A program made the position numbers and the translations under genes. Below are positions 1 to 8,796 of a DNA stretch of 64,000 nt, in pieces (the stretch's first letter is position 1; every line of letters begins with the position of its first letter). Source of the stretch: Pseudomonadota bacterium (GTDB lineage Bacteria > Pseudomonadota > Gammaproteobacteria > Nitrosococcales > Methylophagaceae); assembly GCA_030576275.1 (NCBI GenBank), contig JALIBN010000004.1, forward strand, positions 17,893-81,892. Reading direction: 5' to 3'. The notes beneath the pieces are model-generated. The model was not told where the DNA came from and searched no databases. It worked only from the letters and a program-made list of their open reading frames with translations.

Positions 1-515
1 CAACAGGCGCAAGTGGAATACGTGATACCTCGTATGCGGGTGCAGTGCCGAATATTACGAATTTAACGGACAATCCACTGCTTGGGTTTTTAGAAATATA
101 TCCTACTGATAATAAGATATTAGCTTCTTCAACGATGACATTTCAAGTTGGTAGTAATGTCGGTGAAACGATTGACGTTAGCCTTACTAGTTTGAGTTTG
201 GAAGATTTAAATTTAGATGCCTTAGATGTAGTGAGTCTTGGCAATACTGCGATCACGGCATTTGATAGTGCATTAAATAATGTAAGTACTATACGTGCCC
301 AGTGGGGTGCGGTTCAAAATAGACTTGAATCTGTATTGGCTGTAACAGCAACGGGTATTGAAAACTTATCAGCAAGTCGTTCAAGAATTATGGACGCAGA
401 CTTTGCAATTGAAACGGCCAATTTAACCCGGGCTCAGATTATGCAACAAGCAGGTTCGGCCATGTTGGCGCAGGCTAATTCATTACCCCAACAGGTATTA
501 AGCTTATTAGGATAG
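1..515 (+). CDS. fliC: Flagellin, C-terminal part (cut by the window edge)
   Basis: Structural subunit of the flagellar filament, exported by the flagellar type III system. The frame is open from base 3, so the N-terminal domain lies left of the window; a GTG at 45 is internal and not a start. The last ~70 residues are the conserved C-terminal D0/D1 helix, with the motif IMDADFAIETANLTRAQI and an end in LSLLG. The part before it is the variable surface domain and is not recognisable. It lies just upstream of fleQ; flaG, fliD and fliS, which often sit between flagellin and fleQ in polar-flagellum clusters, are not in this gap. Confidence 0.93.
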   Translation, partial: TGASGIRDTSYAGAVPNITNLTDNPLLGFLEIYPTDNKILASSTMTFQVGSNVGETIDVSLTSLSLEDLNLDALDVVSLGNTAITAFDSALNNVSTIRAQWGAVQNRLESVLAVTATGIENLSASRSRIMDADFAIETANLTRAQIMQQAGSAMLAQANSLPQQVLSLLG

Positions 516-567
516 TCATTAAAAAGCATTATTTTTAGCCCATTTATTTATAGCTAAAATGAAGTGT

Positions 568-581
568 GTCATTTTTTTGAC
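568..581. promoter_or_regulatory. FleQ-box-like palindrome in the fleQ promoter region
   Basis: GTCA-N6-TGAC palindrome (within a TGTCA/TGACA pair spanning 567-582). From memory, the published Pseudomonas FleQ box has the same GTCA-N6-TGAC form with an AT-rich centre. Its right arm overlaps a perfect -35 hexamer TTGACA (577-582); the -10 at the right distance (600-605, TTAACT) is poor. This would suit autorepression of fleQ. Binding is inference. Confidence 0.45.
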
Positions 582-671
582 AATCAATAAAAAAGGTGGT
601 TAACTCTTGGCTTGCGAATTACTTATGTCGTGCTATTCGATGTAATATTAACTTCAATGGCTGGAGCGAAA

Positions 672-2141
672 ATGAGTTCAAACAATGTACTGCTGGTGGA
701 TGTTGATCCAGTCCGACGTGAGTTGTTATCAACATTGGTCGAGTTTATAAATTGCCAAGCGGTTATTGTTAAAAATATTGATTTGTGGTTTGAAGATGCC
801 GGTGAGTTATCGAATATTGCAATGGCAATTGTAGGTGACTGTGGTGATAAACATCAAACCAAGCAGTTGTTACGTGAATTAGTTAATCATGAAACACGGG
901 TTCCGGTTTTTCAATTAGATCTAGCGGATGCTGAAGTGATTGATTTCCCTGGCACATTAGGTACCTTATCCCTTCCTGTTAAATATCCTCAATTAAGTAA
1001 TGCTTTACAACAAGCTATTATTTATCGTGGGCAACATGAAGGTACAGGCGACAATCAAGCTTATGATTATCGGCGTTTAGTTGGAAATAGCCGTGCAATG
1101 AAAGCGGTACAGCGGATGATCGACCAAGTGTCTGAATCTGATGCAAATGTATTGATTTTAGGCGAATCAGGTACCGGTAAAGAAGTGGTGGCACGAAACC
1201 TTCACCACTTGTCTTCACGTAAACAAAAACCTTTTGTACCGGTCAACTGTGGTGCTATTCCTGCTGAACTTTTAGAAAGTGAATTATTTGGCCATGAGAA
1301 AGGGTCGTTCACCGGTGCCATAACGGCGCGTAAAGGTCGTTTTGAAATGGCAGAAGGCGGAACACTCTTTCTTGATGAAATTGGTGATATGCCATTACCT
1401 ATGCAGGTAAAATTATTACGAGTGTTGCAAGAACGTACCTATGAGCGTGTCGGTAGTAACAAAACCATAGTGGCCAATGTTCGAGTCATTGCTGCGACAC
1501 ATCGAAACTTAGAAGATCATATAATAGATGGGCGCTTTCGTGAAGATTTGTTTTATCGCTTGAATGTGTTTCCGATAGAAATGCCTGCACTACGTGAACG
1601 TCCAGAAGATATCCCGTTATTGATTAATGAATTAATTACCCGAGTCGAACATGAAAATCGTGGCACGGTCCGCTTAACCTCGGCCGCTATTGCATCTTTG
1701 TATCGTTATCAGTGGCCAGGCAATGTCCGTGAGTTAGCCAATATTGTTGAGCGTTTGGTGATTCTTTTTCCCTACGGCACGGTAGATTACGATGATTTGC
1801 CTGGGAAGTTTCAGGTTGATGGTGATGACTTGCCAGCAGCGGTTGTCACAATAATTGATGAAACGCCACTATCAAAGGTAATGAAACTGGTGGAAGCTAG
1901 GCCTCTAGTCATTCTTACTGAAAGAGCTTCAGATGACATGATATTAGCAGAAATCGATAGCTTGCCAGAAGATGGCTTAGACTTAAAAGAACATCTTGCA
2001 AACCTTGAATATTTATTGATTAAACAAGCTTTAGATGAAGCGACGGGTGTCGTAGCACACGCAGCAAACAGATTAAAAATGCGCCGTACAACATTGGTGG
2101 AAAAAATGCGTAAATACGGTATTCAGCGAGATATTGACTAG
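672..2141 (+). CDS. fleQ: Sigma-54-dependent flagellar master regulator FleQ/FlrA
   Basis: Enhancer-binding AAA+ protein that activates sigma-54 flagellar promoters. The N-terminal ~130 residues are a divergent receiver-like FleQ domain (starts [11 protein letters not shown]). Walker A GESGTGKE is at residues 164-171 and the sigma-54 contact loop is GSFTGA at 211-216, a serine variant of the usual GAFTGA. A Fis-type helix-turn-helix closes the protein ([20 protein letters not shown]). The start is ATG 672, with GGAG at 663-666 and an alignment of the N terminus to the family; a TTG at 612 in the same frame has no ribosome site. The 489-residue length is normal for FleQ. Three sigma-54 sites in the flagellar genes downstream are likely targets. 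Confidence 0.93.
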   Translation: MSSNNVLLVDVDPVRRELLSTLVEFINCQAVIVKNIDLWFEDAGELSNIAMAIVGDCGDKHQTKQLLRELVNHETRVPVFQLDLADAEVIDFPGTLGTLSLPVKYPQLSNALQQAIIYRGQHEGTGDNQAYDYRRLVGNSRAMKAVQRMIDQVSESDANVLILGESGTGKEVVARNLHHLSSRKQKPFVPVNCGAIPAELLESELFGHEKGSFTGAITARKGRFEMAEGGTLFLDEIGDMPLPMQVKLLRVLQERTYERVGSNKTIVANVRVIAATHRNLEDHIIDGRFREDLFYRLNVFPIEMPALRERPEDIPLLINELITRVEHENRGTVRLTSAAIASLYRYQWPGNVRELANIVERLVILFPYGTVDYDDLPGKFQVDGDDLPAAVVTIIDETPLSKVMKLVEARPLVILTERASDDMILAEIDSLPEDGLDLKEHLANLEYLLIKQALDEATGVVAHAANRLKMRRTTLVEKMRKYGIQRDID

Positions 2142-2310
2142 CGTTTACACCTCGTTTTATAAAGCCAGTCAGTGCTTTGAGTCCTAGCTAATAGATTGGT
2201 ATAAATCATCGCTTTTAGATGGCGATGTATTGTAGACATGTTTGTTGCCCATATTAACGAAGAGACATTAGTTGTTATGGGGGAGGAAGTATCAACGAAA
2301 CATGAGTAGG

Positions 2311-2345
2311 CGGGGAGTAATGCCTAGCGTTTAGTTCACCCCCCG
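2311..2345 (+). repeat. G/C-rich inverted repeat downstream of fleQ
   Basis: CGGGGAGT (2311-2318) faces ACCCCCCG (2338-2345) with one mismatch and a 19-base loop. It is a GC island in AT-rich non-coding DNA between fleQ and fliE. There is no T-run after it, so it is not a classical terminator. Function unknown. Confidence 0.3.
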
Positions 2346-2366
2346 TGCGTGTCCCTGCCGCTTTGA

Positions 2367-2661
2367 ATAATAATTCGAGTGAACATCATTGATATGTCTT
2401 TAGATGTATTAGCCTGTGGCGTAATTGTAGTGAATCTTGATGCCGATCCTTGAACGTCAAAATGCTGTCAGTGAGCATGACGTTGATCATAGTTTAAATG
2501 ATGATATACGTAGCCATGATCAACGCCATATTATTGAATCATCAGAAAACAATAATGGTGCTAGACACCCTACGGCTAACGACTTAGATATAAGATTATG
2601 CGATTTAGAGAGCAATGTGTTGAGATTCCAGAGAAGGTTGGCAAGAAGTCTGCATAAGTAA
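2367..2661 (+). pseudogene. Possible remnant of the sensor kinase gene fleS (PAS part)
   Basis: Between fleQ and fliE, where fleS-fleR normally lie, no intact gene is present. A short frame at 2367-2453 reads DVLACGVIVVNLDADP before a stop, which resembles the PAS start of FleS/FlrB kinases (pattern LPxGVIVLDxxGRV). Shifting one base near 2449 joins it to a second frame (2437-2661, 74 codons) beginning PILERQNAV. That frame has no good ribosome site and its end overlaps the fliE sigma-54 promoter. The reading as a fleS scar is by eye and uncertain; alternatively 2437-2661 is a small unknown ORF or noise. Confidence 0.35.
2639..2654 (+). promoter_or_regulatory. Sigma-54 promoter of the fliE operon
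   Basis: TGGCAAG-N4-CTGCA: the invariant GG (2640-2641) and GC (2652-2653) are exactly 10 bases apart, and most consensus positions (TGGCACG-N4-TTGCA) match. A start site about 12 bases downstream gives a ~27-base leader to the fliE ATG. FleQ is encoded just upstream. Confidence 0.72.
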
Positions 2662-2691
2662 GGTTAACCAAAGAATTACTGGAGAACCATA

Positions 2692-3033
2692 ATGATGATT
2701 AATGCAATTGACCCTAACCAATTATTAATGCAAATGCGTGCTGCACAAGCAGAAGCATCTCAACAAACCGCTCAAATTACGGCACCTAATCAAAGCGAAG
2801 GTGGTGATTCGGTTAGTTTTTCAAGCTTAATGAAATCTGCGGTTGATCAGGTTAACGAAACGCAAAAAGCATCTGGCACGCTCAAAACAGCCTTTGAAAT
2901 GGGTGATCCTAGTGTCAGTCTAGCTGATGCGATGATTGCATCACAAAAAGCAAGTGTGGCCTTTCAAGCTACATTGCAAGTTCGAAATAAGTTAGTATCG
3001 GCATATGAAGAAGTAATGAGAATGAGCGTTTAG
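2692..3033 (+). CDS. fliE: Flagellar hook-basal body protein FliE
   Basis: Small basal-body protein thought to join the MS ring to the proximal rod. 113 residues, the usual length, with the conserved C-terminal half (DPSVSLADAMIASQKASVAF and ending in ...AYEEVMRMSV). GGAG at 2681-2684 serves the first of two adjacent ATG codons (2692, 2695). First gene of the fliEFGHIJ operon, 38 bases after a sigma-54 promoter. Confidence 0.93.
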   Translation: MMINAIDPNQLLMQMRAAQAEASQQTAQITAPNQSEGGDSVSFSSLMKSAVDQVNETQKASGTLKTAFEMGDPSVSLADAMIASQKASVAFQATLQVRNKLVSAYEEVMRMSV

Positions 3034-3073
3034 ATTTCCTAAACCCCATAATTGATACTTAAAGAGAAAAATA

Positions 3074-4756
3074 ATGGAAAACGTCCCAGCCACTACTAAT
3101 TCCCCAGGAATGATGCCTTTGCCCACGACACCACTTGGTGCAATGCAAGCTAACGTATCGCGCCAACCTATTATGAAACAAGTCATGTTTTTAGTCGCTA
3201 TTGCTGCCAGTATTGCAATTGGTGGTTATGTGTTGATGTGGTCACAAACACCAAATTATCAGGTGTTGTTTTCAGGTATGCAGCCGAAAGAATCTTCAGA
3301 GGTTGTCGCTATTTTGCAGCAATCTAATATTGACTATAAATTAGATCCTACTACGGGGGCTTTATTGGTACCCGCTTCTGAAGTGCAAGCATTGCGTATG
3401 AAGCTAGCCGCAGAAGGCCTACCACGTAGTTCAATGCAAGGTATGGAAATGTTGGATGGTGATCAAGGCTTTGGTACCAGCCAATTTGTAGAGCGCGCCC
3501 GTTATCAACGCGCTATGGAAGAAGAACTTTCACGTTCAATCTCACAATTAAATAATGTTCAAAGTGCTCGCGTACATTTAGCGACACCAAAACAGTCGGT
3601 TTTTGTCCGTGATCGCAAAGAGCCAACGGCATCGGTTATCTTAAATTTATATGCAGGAAGAAATATAGAGCCGGGTCAGGTGACTGCCATTACGCATATG
3701 GTCGCATCAAGTGTACCTAATATGTCTAATACTGACGTGACTGTAGTCGATCAACGAGGACGGCTACTCAGCAAAAATGATCGTGATGCTAATGTGGCAT
3801 TAAGTGATACTCAGTTGGAATACACTCAAAAATTAGAAAAAGGCTATATTCGCCGTATTGAAGATATATTGTCTCCGATTGTGGGTATGGACGGTGTTCG
3901 AGCACAAGTTGTAGCTGAAGTTGATTTCACAGTAACTGAGCAAACTCAGGAAAGTTATAACCCTGATCTTGCTGCAGTGCGTAGCGAACAAATTCAAGAA
4001 GAAAAACGCGTAGGTGCTGGTGGCGCATCTGGTGTGCCTGGAGCACTAACCAATCAACCCCCTGGTGGAGGTGTAGCTCCTGAAACGGCAGCTAATCTTG
4101 ATGGACAAGCTACTTCAACTGTGCCCGGTAGTAGTAGCAAAAACAGTACGACGAATTATGAATTGGACCGCACGATAAGCCATACCCGTGTCGCTCCGGG
4201 AGCTGTTAGGAAATTAAGTGTTGCAGTATTAATCGATGAGCGTCATAGTCTTGATACTGAAGGTAATGTGATTACTACGGCACTTACAGAACCGGAAATG
4301 ACTCGAATCAATGCTTTGGTAATGGATGCGATTGGTTTTAATCAAGCCCGAGGTGATAGTTTAAATGTGGTTAATGCACCGTTTATCGTACCTGCTATCG
4401 TTGCGGCTTTGCCTGACCTACCGATTTGGGAACAAACATGGGTGTGGGATATTGCTAAACAAGTATTGGGTGGGTTATTGGTGTTATTTTTAATATTCGG
4501 AGTGATTCGCCCCGCTTTTAAAGACCTCAATAAGATCCCTGTCGCAGATAATAAGCAAGGTCCTGATGTTAACTCACAAGGTACGCCATCCACGCAACAA
4601 CGAGCAGCTTCGGGTTCTACTGGAGATGATATAGCAAAGATCACCACGGGTTCCGCCGATATGGAAGAACAACTGAGTAATGTACGTAGCTTAGTGCAGC
4701 AAGATCCTGCATTAGTAGCACAAGTGGTTAAAAATTGGTCGGCGAGTGATGCATAA
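3074..4756 (+). CDS. fliF: Flagellar MS-ring protein FliF
   Basis: Inner-membrane ring on which the flagellar motor and export gate are built. 560 residues. A transmembrane helix lies near residues 36-55 (VMFLVAIAASIAIGGYVLMW), followed by the YscJ/FliF periplasmic domain (NYQVLFSGMQPKESSEVVAIL) and the FliF C-terminal domain. A low-complexity Gly/Pro/Ser stretch spans roughly 310-360. A second helix (VLGGLLVLFLIFGVI) lies near 466-480, and the cytoplasmic tail that binds FliG ends the protein. The stop overlaps the fliG ATG by one base (TAATG), which implies translational coupling. Confidence 0.95.
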   Translation: MENVPATTNSPGMMPLPTTPLGAMQANVSRQPIMKQVMFLVAIAASIAIGGYVLMWSQTPNYQVLFSGMQPKESSEVVAILQQSNIDYKLDPTTGALLVPASEVQALRMKLAAEGLPRSSMQGMEMLDGDQGFGTSQFVERARYQRAMEEELSRSISQLNNVQSARVHLATPKQSVFVRDRKEPTASVILNLYAGRNIEPGQVTAITHMVASSVPNMSNTDVTVVDQRGRLLSKNDRDANVALSDTQLEYTQKLEKGYIRRIEDILSPIVGMDGVRAQVVAEVDFTVTEQTQESYNPDLAAVRSEQIQEEKRVGAGGASGVPGALTNQPPGGGVAPETAANLDGQATSTVPGSSSKNSTTNYELDRTISHTRVAPGAVRKLSVAVLIDERHSLDTEGNVITTALTEPEMTRINALVMDAIGFNQARGDSLNVVNAPFIVPAIVAALPDLPIWEQTWVWDIAKQVLGGLLVLFLIFGVIRPAFKDLNKIPVADNKQGPDVNSQGTPSTQQRAASGSTGDDIAKITTGSADMEEQLSNVRSLVQQDPALVAQVVKNWSASDA

Positions 4757-5766
4757 TGGCTGAAGAAGCGCGAAAATTAACAGGTACAGAGAAAGCCGCA
4801 GTATTTTTGCGGTCATTAGGTGAAACTGATGCGGCGGAAGTATTGAAGCACATGACGCCGAAAGAAGTCCAAAAGATTGGCCAGGCCATGGCGAGACTAA
4901 ATAATGTGAATCGGCTTGAAGTAAAAAGTGTATTGGATGACTTTGTTTCTACCGTGGAACAAGAAACGGGCTTAGGTATCGGTTCTCATGATTATGTCCG
5001 TAAAATGTTGGTTGGCGCATTAGGTGTGGATAAGGCCGGTAGTTTGCTAGACAAAATCTTGTCAGGTGGTAATACTAATGGCCTAGAACAACTTAAGTGG
5101 ATGGATGCACGTGCCATTTATGAAGTTATTCGATTAGAACATCCACAAATTATTGCGATTGTCTGTTCCTTTTTAGAATCCGATCAGGCCGCCTCGGTCC
5201 TTGCCCAGTTTCCTGAACGCGATCAAGCGAATATACTACTGCGTGTCGCAACATTAGACGGTATTCAACCGTCAGCATTGACTGAATTGAATGATATTTT
5301 AGAAAAACAATTCAGTGGTAGTTCGGGCGGTCAAAAAACGACAGTTGGTGGACTGAAAACAGCGGCTGATATACTCAACTTTGTTGAAGGTAGTGTTGAA
5401 GCGGCCATCATGGAGAAGATAAAAGAATCTGAACCTGATTTGGGCCAAGGTATCGAAGATCTTATGTTTGTCTTTGATAATCTTATTGACGTTGATGATC
5501 GTGGCATTCAGACTTTGATGCGTGAAATCCAAACCGATCAGTTACAGCTTGCCTTGAAAGGTGCTGATGAAAGTCTGCGAGAAAAATTCCTTAAAAATAT
5601 GTCACAACGGGCAGCAGAAATGTTACGCGATGACTTAGAAGCAATGCCTCCGGTGCGAGTGAGTGATGTCGAAGCGGCTCAAAAAGCAATACTTACCGTA
5701 GCGCGTACTTTGTCTGATAAAGGTGAGATTATGTTAGGTGGCAGTGGTGGCGATGACTTCCTCTGA
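4756..5766 (+). CDS. fliG: Flagellar motor switch protein FliG
   Basis: Rotor protein that takes torque from the stator and, with FliM/FliN, sets rotation direction. 336 residues, a typical length. The middle domain carries the EHPQ motif (RLEHPQIIAI) and the C-terminal domain has the charged torque helix (DDRGIQTLMREI). The end GGSGGDDFL is also typical. Coupled to fliF at its start and overlapping fliH by 14 bases at its end. fliM/fliN are not in the window. Confidence 0.95.
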   Translation: MAEEARKLTGTEKAAVFLRSLGETDAAEVLKHMTPKEVQKIGQAMARLNNVNRLEVKSVLDDFVSTVEQETGLGIGSHDYVRKMLVGALGVDKAGSLLDKILSGGNTNGLEQLKWMDARAIYEVIRLEHPQIIAIVCSFLESDQAASVLAQFPERDQANILLRVATLDGIQPSALTELNDILEKQFSGSSGGQKTTVGGLKTAADILNFVEGSVEAAIMEKIKESEPDLGQGIEDLMFVFDNLIDVDDRGIQTLMREIQTDQLQLALKGADESLREKFLKNMSQRAAEMLRDDLEAMPPVRVSDVEAAQKAILTVARTLSDKGEIMLGGSGGDDFL

Positions 5767-6442
5767 TAATGAAGTGATTACTGCACAGTCTGACATTGTG
5801 TCATCAGAAGAACTCAATGCGGCTTATGAACGTTGGCAGGCACCAAAAATGGTGTCCGTTAATGACGTTGAAGATGATTCTCATAAATTATTTACTGTAG
5901 AAGACATAGAAGCGTTACAAAAAGATGCGGAAGAGGAAGGCTATAAAGCCGGATTTGAGTTGGGACGGGAAGCTGGTAACAACGCTGGCTTAACGGCGGG
6001 ACAACAACAAATAAATCAGCAAGTGAACTATTTGAAACAGATCATGACCACTTTAAATACGCCGTTATTAGAGTTGGATCAGCAAATTGAAACGGATTTA
6101 ATCGCCTTAGTAACAACTATGACGCGGCAATTAGTGCGTCGAGAATTAAAAACACAACCCGAACAAGTGATTGGTGCCGTACGCGCCGCGATGGCCGTGT
6201 TACCAATTAATGACCGAAAATTAAAGATATTTTTGCACCCCCAAGATGTGGAATTGGTCAAAAAAGGCTTATCACTTGAAGATGATGGCGGCTGGCATTG
6301 GATAGCAGATCCTTTATTAACGCGAGGTGGTGTTCGACTTGAAACTGTCAATACGACGGTTGATGCCACTGTGGAAGCGCGTCTGAATAGTGTCATTAAT
6401 AAATTATTGGGTGAGGAACGAAGTAGTGACCACGCCGAGTAA
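5753..6442 (+). CDS. fliH: Flagellar export regulator FliH
   Basis: Negative regulator and docking partner of the FliI ATPase in flagellar type III export. 229 residues from ATG 5753 (an in-frame GTG at 5738 would add five residues). The glycine-spaced helix [17 protein letters not shown] (a GxxxG-rich repeat typical of FliH) lies near residues 63-79. The C-terminal FliH/YscL domain ends ...VINKLLGEE. Overlaps fliG upstream and fliI downstream, so the genes are tightly coupled. Confidence 0.9.
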   Translation: MTSSDNEVITAQSDIVSSEELNAAYERWQAPKMVSVNDVEDDSHKLFTVEDIEALQKDAEEEGYKAGFELGREAGNNAGLTAGQQQINQQVNYLKQIMTTLNTPLLELDQQIETDLIALVTTMTRQLVRRELKTQPEQVIGAVRAAMAVLPINDRKLKIFLHPQDVELVKKGLSLEDDGGWHWIADPLLTRGGVRLETVNTTVDATVEARLNSVINKLLGEERSSDHAE

Positions 6443-7859
6443 TGCGTTATCCCCGCAAGCTAACCGCACTGAAAATTGGCGGTCACGATTAAAAGAACAC
6501 CAACAAAGACTAGATAATGACCCGGTAGAAGTACTGCCAGTAAAGGGGCGTTTAACACGAATGGTAGGTTTAACCCTAGAAGCCGTTGGTTTTCAAGCCG
6601 CAATAGGAAGCCGTTGCGAAATAGAATGTGTTGCAGGCCGTACAGTAGAAGCTGAGGTTGTAGGCTTTTCAGGCGAAATCCTTTATTTGATGCCAACGGG
6701 AGATATGCGTGGTCTAGTACCCAATGCTCGGGTTAGGCCGCTTGCCAGTGATTCTCAAGTGCCAGTAGGTGATGGTTTGTTAGGTCGCGTGGTGGATGGT
6801 GCTTGCAAACCTTTAGATGGCAAAGGCCCATTAAAAGTAAATGATCGCGTACCTTTACATGGCCAGCCAATTAACCCGCTAGCGCGATCACCAGTACGCC
6901 AACATCTTGATGTTGGCGTTGAAGCGATTAATGCCTTACTAAGTGTTGGACGTGGGCAAAGGATGGGATTATTTGCCGGTAGTGGTGTTGGTAAAAGTGT
7001 ACTGCTAGGCATGATGACTAAGTTTACTGAAGCCGATGTGATAGTCGTAGGTTTGATCGGTGAGCGTGGTCGAGAAGTCAAAGAATTCATTGAAGATATT
7101 TTGGGTGAAGAAGGCCTGAAACGGGCGGTAGTGGTGGCATCTCCTGCCGATCATTCGCCTTTAATGCGTTTGCATGGTGCGATGTTGGCGACCAGTATTG
7201 CCGAATATTTTCGTGATCAAGGTAAGCAGGTTTTATTGTTAATGGATTCTCTTACTCGCTTTGCCCAAGCACAGCGTGAAATTGCCTTGGCGATAGGTGA
7301 ACCACCGGCAACTAAAGGTTATCCGCCTTCTGTATTTGCATTATTACCGCAATTAGTTGAACGTGCCGGTACCGGCGCCCAGGGTAAAGGTGCTATTACC
7401 GCAATTTATACCGTTTTAACCGAGGGTGATGATCAACAAGATCCTGTAGCGGATTCAGCAAGGGCCATTTTAGATGGTCACATCGTATTATCTCGTCGCC
7501 TAGCAGAGGCAGGTCAATACCCTGCGATTGATGTTGAAGCATCGATCAGTCGAGTAATGCCCCAAATTGTCTCCAAAGACCATATTGGTTTGGCGCAATT
7601 GTTCAAACGGATATTTTCAACCTATCGACAAAATCAAGACCTAATCAATATTGGTGCCTATGCGATGGGTACTGATCCAGCGATTGATGAAGCGATAGCA
7701 TTGTATCCACGACTACAAATGCTGATTAAGCAAGATATGGAGCAAGCGGTAAATTGGCAACAAAGCTTGGCGAATTTGAAGCAAGTAATGCAAGAGCCTA
7801 CCCCTAATAAGAGAGCGACATCACAGATGACGAACAATCAAAATACAAAACGTTTTTAA
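6426..7859 (+). CDS. fliI: Flagellum-specific ATPase FliI
   Basis: Cytoplasmic ATPase energising flagellar protein export, related to F1 beta subunits. Walker A GSGVGKS is near residue 185; [15 protein letters not shown] and [20 protein letters not shown] mark the ATP synthase alpha/beta fold. The start chosen is GTG 6426, served by GAGG at 6413-6416; an earlier in-frame GTG at 6390 would overlap fliH by 53 bases. 477 residues, slightly long because of a Thr/Asn-rich tail. Confidence 0.93.
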   Translation: MTTPSNALSPQANRTENWRSRLKEHQQRLDNDPVEVLPVKGRLTRMVGLTLEAVGFQAAIGSRCEIECVAGRTVEAEVVGFSGEILYLMPTGDMRGLVPNARVRPLASDSQVPVGDGLLGRVVDGACKPLDGKGPLKVNDRVPLHGQPINPLARSPVRQHLDVGVEAINALLSVGRGQRMGLFAGSGVGKSVLLGMMTKFTEADVIVVGLIGERGREVKEFIEDILGEEGLKRAVVVASPADHSPLMRLHGAMLATSIAEYFRDQGKQVLLLMDSLTRFAQAQREIALAIGEPPATKGYPPSVFALLPQLVERAGTGAQGKGAITAIYTVLTEGDDQQDPVADSARAILDGHIVLSRRLAEAGQYPAIDVEASISRVMPQIVSKDHIGLAQLFKRIFSTYRQNQDLINIGAYAMGTDPAIDEAIALYPRLQMLIKQDMEQAVNWQQSLANLKQVMQEPTPNKRATSQMTNNQNTKRF

Positions 7860-7897
7860 TCTTAATCTTCAATGTTAAATCCTGATACATTAGAAAT

Positions 7898-8341
7898 ATG
7901 AAACGATCAAAGCGATTATCTCCCGTTATTGTTATAGCGGCTAAAGACACTGAAGCAGCCCTTGTTAAAGTTGGTACTGCTAATGCTGCTTGGTTAGCCG
8001 ATAAGGAACAATTGGATGATCTACATCGCTACAGGGCAGAATACCTCGATAGATTTCGCCGTGGTGATACTCTGGTAATGTCAGCCCAAAAAGTATTAGA
8101 GTTACGGAGCTTTCTGGTTCACCTAGATCAAGCCATTGAAGCTCAAACCCAACAAGTTCAAGCGCGTTATGCGGCTTTGGCCCGTCATCGCGTATTGTGG
8201 CAAAAATTCAGTAGTAAAGAACAAGCTATGCAGTCACTAGTGGGTCGTTATCAGGATGAAGAATTAAAACAAGAATCGCGGCAAGAGCAACTCGATAATG
8301 ATGAACGAAATACGATTCAATGGGTGCGACGCTCACGCTGA
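7898..8341 (+). CDS. fliJ: Flagellar export chaperone FliJ
   Basis: Coiled-coil protein that acts as the stalk of the FliI hexamer and cycles export chaperones. 147 residues, almost wholly helical and rich in Gln/Glu/Arg (QAIEAQTQQVQARYAALARH), the usual FliJ composition and length. The family diverges quickly, so the call rests on length, coiled-coil character and position after fliI. The fliEFGHIJ unit ends here; fliK is displaced by 1.7 kb. Confidence 0.85.
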   Translation: MKRSKRLSPVIVIAAKDTEAALVKVGTANAAWLADKEQLDDLHRYRAEYLDRFRRGDTLVMSAQKVLELRSFLVHLDQAIEAQTQQVQARYAALARHRVLWQKFSSKEQAMQSLVGRYQDEELKQESRQEQLDNDERNTIQWVRRSR

Positions 8342-8409
8342 GGTTGGCGCTATAACTTTTAGCTCCCAAATCTTTGGTCTATGCGTAAAGTAAAGCTTAT
8401 TAAATTATC

Positions 8410-8425
8410 TGGCACGGTCTATGCG
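8410..8425 (+). promoter_or_regulatory. Sigma-54 promoter after fliJ, upstream of the ParA gene
   Basis: TGGCACG-N4-ATGCG: the -24 half is a perfect match to consensus, and GG (8411-8412) and GC (8423-8424) have the required 10-base gap. A weaker second site with the same spacing (TGGCAGG-N4-TGGCA) is at 8492-8507. It reads toward the 49-codon ORF and the parA-like gene. Confidence 0.65.
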
Positions 8426-8621
8426 TTGTAGTTACAGCATAGTGTGAAAAGTATGACTCGGAAAGAGCTATAGATCATAAAAATAATTGCGTGGCAGGAG
8501 ACTGGCAAAAATAACCGATTTATGTTTGCTGAAAAGTCGCTCAGTCACCAAGGATGTTGGAGCGAAATACACGCACAGATTGTGGTTATCTTAAATGTGA
8601 TTGAGAAAAAGGGAATAAGTA

Positions 8622-8771
8622 ATGTCTGACAAAAAAATAAAGGCAATAGACGGTGGTGAGCCATTAGAAATCAGCAATATGGGTAAGTTATTGATTGCCG
8701 ATAATCATAGCGGGAATAGTGTTATTGAGTTTTACATCTATAGTGTATTAATTATCGAGGCGCGGGGTTAA
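8622..8771 (+). CDS. Small ORF of 49 codons, unknown
   Basis: ATG 8622 is preceded by a plausible ribosome site (AAGGGAA, 8608-8615). The protein begins MSDKKIKAIDGGEPLEISNM and ends IIEARG. It matches no family I recognise. It lies between a sigma-54 promoter and the parA-like gene, 25 bases before the latter, so it may be a leader peptide, a real small gene, or the start of a truncated gene. This is the only ORF of note in the 455-base stretch 8342-8796. Confidence 0.35.
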   Translation: MSDKKIKAIDGGEPLEISNMGKLLIADNHSGNSVIEFYIYSVLIIEARG

Positions 8772-8796
8772 GCCCTAGTAGTTAGAAGTTATAACA

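Noticed and set aside
45..47. GTG as the start of a short flagellin gene
   Set aside because: The frame is open to the left edge, and the protein lacks the conserved N-terminal helix, so it is a cut gene rather than a short one.
597..612. Sigma-54-like site (TGGTTAA-N4-TGGC) before fleQ
   Set aside because: Spacing is right but both halves are poor matches, and a -35 TTGACA with the FleQ-box-like site explains the region better.
612..671. TTG start extending fleQ by 20 residues
   Set aside because: No Shine-Dalgarno, the extension is not family-like, and ATG 672 has a good GGAG site.
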